Shown here one piece after another: positions 56,623 through 64,000 of a DNA stretch of 64,000 nt. Source of the stretch: Cucumis sativus (Eukaryota > Streptophyta > Magnoliopsida > Cucurbitales > Cucurbitaceae); contig NC_026656.2 in NCBI RefSeq assembly GCF_000004075.3, forward strand, positions 12,896,001 through 12,960,000. Reading direction: 5' to 3'. The notes beneath the pieces were generated by a model, which did not search any database, was not told the origin of the DNA, and saw only the letters and a program-made list of their open reading frames with translations. Within the stretch, counting starts at the first letter, position 1. Each line of letters opens with the position of its first letter. A program made the position numbers and the translations under genes.

Positions 56623-57912
56623 AAGATTTTTGTTCAAATGAAATCCCTTCCTCAACCTCCCAAGTTTTGCCAAATATAGTTTTGTTTATTTTGAGTTAGA
56701 CAAAGTAGAAGGCCGCTGAACAGTTTTTTTCTTTCTTTTTTTTGTAAATTAGGGGATAGAAAAGGTTGTTAATTTGCCTTTCTTCCTGATCTTCGTAATG
56801 TGTATAAAGTTGTATCGACACGGTTACAACAGGAGTAATAGAAAATTACACTTGTTTACAGATAAACTTTATCCCAAAACTCATGAACTATGATACATAT
56901 GTTATTTGTATTTTCTCATTTTCTTTTACAAGACATTTGACAAAACTCAAGCAAAGAGCATTTATTACCAAAATGAAGAAGTGAGCTTTCTTTTTCCATC
57001 TAATGTTGACAAAAACTGTAATTAGCCAAGTTAGAGAACTAGAACTAATCCCATCTTAATACAAGCTCTTTTGCTCATCTCAATGACTCAAAGAAAATGG
57101 TGAACTTAAGTGACATAATTGTCCAACCTTTTTTACCACACCAATATGTACATGATGTTTTAGTAGTACATGTACTTTACTATTGATCTGGACGTCGAAA
57201 TCAATGGTGCAACAAATTCGCCTTTTAGTAGGATTCCCCTCTTGATCTTTCTTCTGAAGTACACTGCTTAACTATTCTGTTGAAATAAGCAAGGTAGTTG
57301 ACCTTTGTGCCTCCTATTTCATCCGTATTTCATCCTACTCGTTCAGAATCTCAGTCTCAAACTTCTTGAAAGAGAAAGAGCTGCGCTTCTGGTTTTTAAT
57401 AAGAAGAAGTAACATAAGCAAGGTTCATAATAGTTTGTTCTGATTGTTAAATGGATGTCATCTTGTTGGTGCTTTTACCGATCAGTATGGAGATCACAGT
57501 TGGCATATATTTGTGGAGGGCCTCCCAACGGCTATGCGAGAAAGAGCTCCATTTGTACAACAGGGTCAAGGATTTACTCTATACAACACCTGCATTTTCT
57601 TCTATGAACAGAATGTGGTCGTGTTAAAGGAACTTTGACCTTGTTGTATGTAAAGGTTGTCTTTCTGTTTAATTTTAAATATGTACACCTAAGAGAGCAA
57701 CGAACAGACAGAATATCGAATAGAGAAATATGAAATGATACTGAAAAGTCTATTTGTGTTATGCTTTGGTAGGAAATTCACCAATGAAGAAACTCATTTA
57801 CATTCCAGAAGGCTTGAGATTATATGTCTATACAACATTCAAACAGGAGTTAGGAACAGAAGGAAAAAATGCGTAAGAAATTGGTTGATGCCCATTCCAT
57901 TATCTTCATCCT
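56623..57912. other. 3' flank of SAUR 56344, no gene supported
   Basis: The region 57430-57900 corresponds to 60420-60890 in the next unit. An open frame at 57444-57638 (64 codons) is not kept in the other units and I do not recognise its product. Confidence 0.45.
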
Positions 57913-58192
57913 TCAAGACTGTTGCAGTTTAACCAAAGTTCATGTCCAGATTGATGAAGGCGCCCTCTTTCCATGGAATCGTTAGACCTTCATGTGGATG
58001 ATGGTAACCGAACTCTTCTACTCGGTTGAGTAGTTGTTAGAATGAAGGATGATTCAAGTATGAAACAGGAACCACAAATTACTTCTTATGGGTATCTCAC
58101 TTCTTGTGTGTATCTCCCACATATACTGCAGGGATGAAGGACTCTCCATTGTTAAATCTATTTGCAATGATCAAGGGACTATAACTAAACAT
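57913..58192 (-). pseudogene. SAUR pseudogene, minus strand, unit 1
   Basis: On the minus strand the copy still shows the end region (plus-strand gattgatgaaggcgcc), the AEEEFG part (aactcttctactcggttg), KRF-VP-type wording (gaaccacaaattacttc) and the YVGE region (tatctcccacatatactgcag). A short segment around tatggg/tatctcacttcttg is duplicated in the KRF-YVGE part, the N-terminal arm is unrecognisable, and the frame is broken. Promoter relics lie at 58200-58400 (tatttataaagtt near 58284). Confidence 0.78.
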
Positions 58193-58840
58193 GGAGTATA
58201 TCCTTGATTGAATTTGAAGTTGGAAGTAGAATCATGATATATTAGAGTTCAAAATAGTACTCGAAACTCATTTAGCATCAATATTTATAAAGTTAAAGAG
58301 GAAAAAAGTTGCCACGAGCTTACTGTTTAGAGGACCCGCATACCATGACCATGTCAGCTCAAAAGAATTTTCTATTTTCATCTCATCCTTTTTCTTGCCT
58401 CCCATGTGTGTTTGATATGTATGGTATAACATCTAAATTATAGGCCAATTTGCAATTCTATTTCCAAACAACACCATGCTTGTTCCGTTGGAATATCACA
58501 TCAGAACAGATGGATTTGTAAGGAAACGGAAAACAAGCCAACATATCCTTGTGATTGGACCTCCTTGCAAGAGAAAATTGCTTCATCAATGGACAAAGCT
58601 TCCGGGTGAGAGAAATGACTTCACATGTACCAAATGCATTAAATCATATCCCATCAATATCTCAGCTTTCATTTGATTCACAGCTTGGTTTGTTGAGTTA
58701 ATGCGTATCCTGTCCACCAGTGTACTCTCAGTCTCAGCCACTGCAATATATCCACTAATAGCGGACTTATATTGTCGATTGGAGAGTATCACATGGCATG
58801 TTGCTTGGTGAAATTTTCTTCGCCTCTTTGTTATTGGAAA
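58193..58840. other. Conserved spacer between divergent SAUR and pseudogene
   Basis: The part 58440-58680 matches 61480-61660 closely, including catatccttgtgat and ggacctcct-(t/a)-gcaagag followed by attgcttcatca. No frame is conserved across the match, so this is non-coding conservation or simply shared recent ancestry. Confidence 0.5.
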
Positions 58841-58844
58841 AGTT

Positions 58845-58977
58845 GGGCCAGTGAGAAAGTGACTGAAATTATAATGGATAGAGCAATCCCATGTGAGCCA
58901 TTGAAGAAGTGGGTCCTCAAAGGCTCCTATCTGGTATAATCTTTTTGTTCTCCTCTCCGGTTTCTAGTTTATAAATA
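58845..58977 (+). promoter_or_regulatory. Promoter module of SAUR 59100 (GGNCCA, CATGTG, TATA)
   Basis: GGGCCA is at 58845-58850, CATGTG at 58890-58895 and tataaata at 58970-58977. CATGTG to TATA is 75 bp. Confidence 0.62.
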
Positions 58978-59099
58978 CTACATATGAAGTAAAGCCATTC
59001 TCATCCAACAAATACTCAATTTCCTAAATTAAATTGCATATCAAGCAGAACACCATTCAAACTCACTCACCCTTCTCTTGTTTAGAATAAATATTTGAC

Positions 59100-59393
59100 A
59101 TGGGAATTCGTTTGCCATCTATTCTTCTTAATGCCAAGCAGGTCCTGAAAATGCAAGCTATGTCTGCCAGAAATCAATCTGATGTTCCCAAAGGCCATAT
59201 TGCAGTTTACGTGGGAGAGATTCAAAGGAAGAGATTTGTCGTCCCTATATCATACTTGAAGCATCCTTCTTTTGTAGATCTGCTCAATAGATCAGAAGAA
59301 GAATTTGGATTTTGCCACCCAATGGGCGGCTTGACGATTCCATGCCGAGAGGATGCTTTCATAAATCTCACTGCCAGGCTGCACACGTCATAA
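59100..59393 (+). CDS. SAUR family protein, P type, 97 aa
   Basis: A complete single-exon [92 protein letters not shown] for N in SYLNHP, S for A in AEEEFG, C before HP, and FINLTARL are shared only with SAUR 62005. It ends in TAA where its duplicate ends in TGA. The coding sequence after about codon 22 and the following 1.7 kb or more are almost identical to the downstream unit, whereas the first 63 bases and the promoter are clearly different. Confidence 0.96.
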   Translation: MGIRLPSILLNAKQVLKMQAMSARNQSDVPKGHIAVYVGEIQRKRFVVPISYLKHPSFVDLLNRSEEEFGFCHPMGGLTIPCREDAFINLTARLHTS

Positions 59394-60891
59394 AAGAGAA
59401 CAAAAAAGAAATGTTCTTGATCACAGTTTTGTCACCTATAATTTTAGGAAGTAGAGTAGGATACTGTACAGTAACTTCGTTGTTTGAGCAATGGAAATTA
59501 CATTCTTCTCATATGAAAAATTTCTCTTCAGCTCATGAATTTGGCGTTTTTTGCTGATTACTTCTTTTTCTCTGGGTGCTATATCATCAGTTAATCTTTT
59601 TATTCCTGCCAGTACTTTATCACAAACCTTCAAAATAATTCACTTATAACAAAATCTGACCAAGAACTTCTGAGTTGGGTTGTGATGCTCATCGTTCCTA
59701 CAACAAAAAAGATTTCCCTTCTTTGCAAAAGCTGCAATGAAAAAGAGGAGGTAGCATGTCAAATGCAATGTGAAAGATATGATTTCTTGTTAGATGGATG
59801 TCAAATGCTTCTTTGAACTTTGTTTTTAGTATTATATTACAAATGAGGGAAGGGGATTTGTACTGAAGGAATCTAGATTATTTCTCTAGTCCAGACAAAT
59901 GAGGCTCCAAAGGATGTTTCAAAAAATTCCGAGCATATCATTTGCTTCAAAACCTTTTTCTTAAGATTATTAATACTATTGAGGTCATTTATTCTTATGG
60001 TTGGAGTGTTACATTTATAAGTTAACATGTTATCCTATTGTGGAGGATAAATATTTTATTCTTCATAAACCCGAGAAATACTAGGAATGATTTGTCTTGA
60101 AGCAACAGCTATAGATAAATGTATTTCTTTTTCTACAATGGCATTTAATAACAGAAACATAAAAATCTACATGCACAATAGGATCAGTGTTGAGATATTT
60201 AGACATAAAACTCTGTACCCAAGAAATTATCAAGGAAAAAACAAGCGGCATAGGTCAAGAAAGAGAGTTCATAAAGAAGTTCTGATGCTTGTGTTGAGAG
60301 AGATGGAAGAAACGTACAATTATGGTCATGGACTCATGGTCGCTGATGATTTCAGCTTATTCATCTGAAAAACAAAGAACGAGCGAAAAGCAGCAAGCAG
60401 CAATTGTCCCATATAACTTATCAGCAGTTGGAGCAATTTTCTGGAAGGTCTCATGACTATGAACAAATAGTATGAACTCATTCTCCAATTGTAGAATCAC
60501 TCAATCCAAGATTCAGTTCTTGTAAACTCCACCTGCATTTTGTTCAATGAACAGAATATGGTTGTCTTATTTGAATTTTGACCTTTTTATATTGTGAAGG
60601 TAGTCTATCAGTTCATTTTTAAAATATGTACAACAAATATCCACTTCTGCAATTTTGATAGCAATGAACAGACGAGTATCAAAGAACATGCAAAGGAAAC
60701 AGGAAATGATACCGAAAATCTATTGTATGATGCTTTGGAAAGAAATTTACTAACAAAGAAACTCATCTGAATTCCTTAAGGCTTGAAATTGTATGTATAC
60801 ACAACATTCAAGCAGGAAATAGAAAGAAAACAAGATAGGAACATAGAAGAAAGAATATGTCAAGAATTCATTAACGGTTATTTTGTCATGT
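59394..60891. other. 3' flank of SAUR 59100, near-identical to 62299-63718
   Basis: A long stretch repeated almost base for base in the next unit, with small insertions and deletions. The 93-codon frame at 60087-60368 is disrupted in the other copy and so is unlikely to be a gene. Confidence 0.55.
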
Positions 60892-61185
60892 TCATCCTTT
60901 GAGTGTTTTAATCGAGAAGCGGGATCAATGAAGCAGTCCTTGCAAGGAATTGTAAGACATTCTTGTTAATGATGGAAACTGAAACCTTCTTCTACTCTGG
61001 TTGAGTAATTGTTAGAAAAAGGTCTAGGAATGAAATGGGAACTACAAACAGCTTCGCTTGAAGATTTCCCAGATATACTACAAAATAACCTCTAGGAACA
61101 TCTGATGCTTCATGTTAAAACCCATTAGCATCTTGACAATCTATTTTGCACAAGAAATCAAGAATGATGGTAAACGAATCCCCAT
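60892..61185 (-). pseudogene. SAUR pseudogene, minus strand, unit 2
   Basis: Starts well at 61185 with MGIRLPSFLISCAK, then meets a stop (TAG) at codon 15, in the Q of AKQ. Further along are relics of VPKGH (plus-strand aggaacatctgatg), YVGE (gatttcccagatatacta) and AEEEFG (aaccttcttctactctgg). The span equals the 294 bp of an intact gene. Its near-identical copy is the partial pseudogene at 63719. Confidence 0.85.
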
Positions 61186-61790
61186 TCTCAAGTCCATATG
61201 CAACAGTCGAAAAGCAACAAACGGATCTCAACTTTGATCTAGGTCGGTGTCGATGTAGTTGGATGTAGAATTGCGAAATTTCAGGTATTAGAAACTCATC
61301 TACGATCTATATTTATAGAATTGTGAGGAAAAATGTTGACTGAGCACTGCTAATGTGCTTTTAAAAGCGGGCTCCCTAGACAACTTAGAAGACCCACTTA
61401 CCATGACTTTGTCAGCTCACAAGAATTTTCCATTCCCACTCATCCTTTCTCTTGGCCCCTTGTGTGTTGGATATGTATGCTCATAACTATGCTTGTTCCT
61501 GTGGAATAATAGATCAAAACAGATGGATTGTAAAAACAAGCCGACATATCCTTGTGATCGGACCTCCTAGCAAGAGGAAATTGCTTCATCATTGGACCCA
61601 GCTTCTAGGTAAGGAAAGCGACTTCACACGAACCAATGCATTAGATCATATCATATCACCATATTTCATCTGATTCGCAGATTAGTTAGGTCCACTGGTG
61701 GAGCACTTCATGAGATTTGGAGAGTATCACATGGTATGTTCCTACTCATTTGACACATTTGGTTTTCTTGGCCTCTCTTCACTAGAAAAA
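61186..61790. other. Spacer between the pseudogene and SAUR 62005
   Basis: Contains the decayed leader and promoter of the minus-strand pseudogene (tatatttatagaattg near 61308) and the conserved block 61480-61660 matching 58440-58680. No gene. Confidence 0.5.
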
Positions 61791-61884
61791 GTGGGACCAG
61801 TTAGGAAGCAAATGAAATTTCAATGGATAGAGCAAACCCATGTGAGCCTTTCAAGAAGTAGTTCCTTCATATCTGCTATAAATA
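61791..61884 (+). promoter_or_regulatory. Promoter module of SAUR 62005 (GGNCCA, CATGTG, TATA), compressed
   Basis: GTGGGACCA is at 61791-61799, CATGTG at 61839-61844 and tataaata at 61877-61884. CATGTG to TATA is only 33 bp, against 62-80 bp in other P-type genes, because about 40 bp are missing compared with SAUR 59100. Confidence 0.6.
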
Positions 61885-62004
61885 CACATAAGAACGAAGC
61901 CATTCTCATCCAACGAGTACTCTATTTTCTAAATCAAGTTCCATATCAAGCAAGACACCGCTCAAACTCAATCACTTTTCTCTTGTTTCGAGTAAATTTT
62001 CGAT

Positions 62005-62298
62005 ATGGGAATTCGTCTACAATCGATTCTTCTCAACGCCAAGCAGATTTTGAAAATGCAAGCTATGTCAGCCAGAAATCAATCTGATGTTCCCAAAGGC
62101 CATATTGCAGTTTACGTGGGAGAGATTCAAAGGAAGAGATTTGTCGTCCCTATATCATACTTGAAGAATCCTTCTTTTGTAGATCTGCTCAATAGATCAG
62201 AAGAAGAATTTGGATTTTGCCACCCAATGGGCGGCTTGACGATTCCATGCCGAGAGGATGCTTTCATAAATCTCACTGCCAGGCTGCACACGTCATGA
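62005..62298 (+). CDS. SAUR family protein, P type, 97 aa, possibly chimeric
   Basis: A complete single-exon SAUR that differs from SAUR 59100 at only three residues: Q6 for P6, I15 for V15, and N for H in SYLKHP. The nucleotide differences are very uneven. About ten fall in the first 63 bases, but only about two fall in the remaining 230. The promoter and leader also differ from SAUR 59100, whereas the 3' flank is almost identical. Loss of P6, conserved in all the other P-type genes, leaves MGIRLQSILLNAKQ. Confidence 0.95.
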   Translation: MGIRLQSILLNAKQILKMQAMSARNQSDVPKGHIAVYVGEIQRKRFVVPISYLKNPSFVDLLNRSEEEFGFCHPMGGLTIPCREDAFINLTARLHTS

Positions 62299-63718
62299 AA
62301 GAGAACAAAAAAGAAAAGAAATGTTCTTGATCACAGTTTTGTCGCCTATAATTTTAGGAAGTAGTAGGATAATACTGTACAGTAACTTCGTTGTTTGAGC
62401 AATGGAAATTACATTCTTCTCATATGAAAAGTTTTCCTCTTCAGCTCATGAATTTTGTTTTTTTGCTGATTACTTCTTTTTCTCTGGGTGCTATATCACC
62501 AGTTAACATTTTTATTCCTGCCAGTGCTTTATCACAAACCTTCAAAATAATTCACTTATAACAAAATCTGACCAAGAACTTCTGAGTTGGGTTGTGATGC
62601 TCATCGTTCCTACAACAAAAAAGATTTCCCTTCTTTGCAAAAGCTGCAATGAAAAAGAGGAGGTAGCATGTCAAATGCAATGTGAAAGATATGATTCCTT
62701 GTTAGATGGATGTCAAATGCTTCTTTGAACTTTGTTTTTAGTATTATATTACAAATAAGGGGAGGGGATTTGTACTGAAGGAATCTAGATTATTACTCTA
62801 GTCCAGACAAATGAGGCTCCAAAGGATGTTTCAAAAAATTCCGAGCATATCTTTTGCTTCAAAACCTTTTTCTTAAGATTATTAATACTATTGAGGTCAT
62901 TTATTCTTATGGTTGGAGTGTTACATTTATAAGTTAACATGTTATCCTATTGTGGAAGATAAATATTTTATTCTTCATAAACCCGAGAAATACTAGAAAT
63001 GATTTGTCTTGAAGCAACAGCTATAGATAAATGTATTTCTTTTTCTACAATGACATTTAATAACAGAAACATAAAAATCTACATGCACAATAGGATCGAT
63101 GTTGAGATATTTAGACATAAAGCTCTGTGTCCAAGAAATTATCAAGAAGGAAAAAAAAAAGCGGCATAGGTCAAGAAAGCCAGTTCATAAATAAGTTCTG
63201 ATGCTCGTGTTGAGAGAGATGGAAGAAATGTACAATTATGGTCATGGACTCATGGTCGCTGATAATTTCAGCTTATTCATCTGGAAAAACAAACGAACGA
63301 AAGAAAGCAGCAATTGTCGCATATAACTTATCAGCAGTTGGAGCAATTTTCTTGAAGGTCTCATAATGACTGTGACAAAGGGTATGAACTCATTCTCCGT
63401 TTGTAGTACCACTCAATCCAAGATTCAGTTATTGTAAACTCCACCTGCATTTTGTTCAATGAACAGAATATGGTTGATAACTCCACCTGCAATTTTGATA
63501 GCAATGAACAGACGAGTATCAAAGAATATGCAAAGGAAACAGGAAATGATATTGATGATGCTTTGGCAAGTAAATAATAACAAAAAAACTCATCTGAATT
63601 CCTTAAGGTTTGAAATTGTATGTATACACAACATTCAAGCAGGAAATAGAAAGAAAACAAGTTAGGAACTTAGAAGAAAGAATATGTCAAGAATTTATTA
63701 ACAGTTATTTTGTCATGT

Positions 63719-64000
63719 TCATGCTTTGAGTGTTTTAATCGAGAAGCGGGATCAATGAAGCGGTCCTTGCAAGGAATTGTAAGACATTCTTGTTAATGAT
63801 GGAAACTGAAACCTTCTTCTACTCTGGTTAAGTAGTTGTTAGAAAAAGTTTTAGGAATGAAATAGGAACTACAAACAGCTTCGCTTGAATATTTCCCAGA
63901 TATACTACAAAATAACCTCTAGGAACATCCGATGCTTCATGTTAAAACCCACTAGCATCTTGACAGTTCATTGTGCACAAGAAATCAGAAATGATGGTAA
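63719..64000 (-). pseudogene. SAUR pseudogene, minus strand, unit 3, cut by the window edge
   Basis: Almost identical to 60892-61173 and therefore the same broken gene copied with its unit. The expected start codon lies about a dozen bases beyond the right edge. Small differences, such as gttaag for gttgag in the AEEEFG region, show that the copies have begun to diverge. Confidence 0.82.

Larger units (their letters stand above)
56344..64000 (+). repeat. Three tandem units: plus-strand SAUR followed by minus-strand SAUR pseudogene
   Basis: The units start at the SAUR ATGs 56344, 59100 and 62005 (periods 2756 and 2905 bp) and contain the pseudogenes at 57913-58192, 60892-61185 and 63719-64000. 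The spacer phrase ccacctgcatttt-(g/c)-tt-(c/t)-atgaacagaat-type wording is found near 57590, 60530 and 63440. Units 2 and 3 are nearly identical from about 59163 and 62068 onward. Unit 1 is much more diverged. The third unit runs off the window. Confidence 0.8.

Noticed and set aside
57444-57638. 64-codon frame with a plausible-looking protein sequence
   Set aside because: The corresponding sequence in the next unit (about 60430-60600) does not encode it, and no family was recognised.
60087-60368. 93-codon plus-strand frame in the 3' spacer of SAUR 59100
   Set aside because: The near-identical copy around 62998-63280 is shifted by small insertions, so the frame is not kept.

Overview
The window looks like a nuclear chromosome segment of a dicot plant. 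It is AT-rich, with intronless plant-specific SAUR genes, one spliced cytosolic ribosomal protein gene and plant-type transposon remnants. The style of the repeats (LINE tails containing GCATTAGTCT, TATCAGTGATAGA repeats, a hAT MITE) reminds me of cucurbits such as cucumber or melon. That family assignment is inference from memory, not a search result.

The dominant content is a tandem array of SAUR (small auxin-up RNA) genes. I count 20 intact single-exon SAUR genes (17 on +, 3 on -), six decayed SAUR copies, and promoter pieces of three further loci: one gene just off the left edge, one cut off by a LINE insertion, and one whose coding part is gone. Most proteins are 92-97 aa with the core PKGH-x-AVYVGE / KRF-VPISYLN / [20 protein letters not shown] proteins of this type generally inhibit PP2C.D phosphatases, which keeps the plasma-membrane H+-ATPase active and promotes cell expansion.

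Layout. 1-9.9 kb: three diverged copies of a roughly 3 kb unit, each a minus-strand and a plus-strand SAUR facing away from a shared spacer, in different stages of decay (intact genes at 3342 on - and 1717 on +). 9.9-15 kb: gene-free AT-rich DNA with TATCAGTGATAGA-type repeats and a degenerate satellite array that ends just before SAUR 15130. 15-26.5 kb: sparse SAURs at 15130, 18335 and 23479, separated by transposon remnants including a textbook hAT MITE, plus an orphan SAUR promoter at 24.6-24.9 kb. 26.5-28.5 kb: a four-exon minus-strand gene for ribosomal protein eS12 (RPS12), the only non-SAUR gene I can support. 29-43.5 kb: two SAUR lineages alternate. The L type starts [14 protein letters not shown] and the P type starts MGIRLPSxLLxAKQ. 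The L+P pair occurs as a tandem duplication (about 36.0-39.4 and 40.2-43.5 kb). 44-56.6 kb: a larger duplicated block (minus-strand P, plus-strand L, plus-strand P) occurs twice. In the first copy the last gene is a pseudogene (48654) while its counterpart at 56344 is intact. 56.3-64 kb: three tandem units of about 2.8-2.9 kb, each an intact plus-strand SAUR followed by a minus-strand SAUR pseudogene. The last two units are almost identical from a sharp point inside the coding sequence onward.

The genes share a regulatory layout as well as a coding core. Nearly every intact gene has CATGTG (CACATG on the other strand, the PIF-type E-box) about 160-265 bp before its ATG and at a lineage-typical distance from its TATA box. 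Many P-type genes add a GGNCCA box further upstream. Together this suggests a co-regulated, rapidly turning-over family of growth-effector genes. I did not find a non-SAUR novel system. The most interesting signals are the phased promoter architecture, the recombination boundary inside SAUR 62005, the orphan promoter, and the degenerate satellite.
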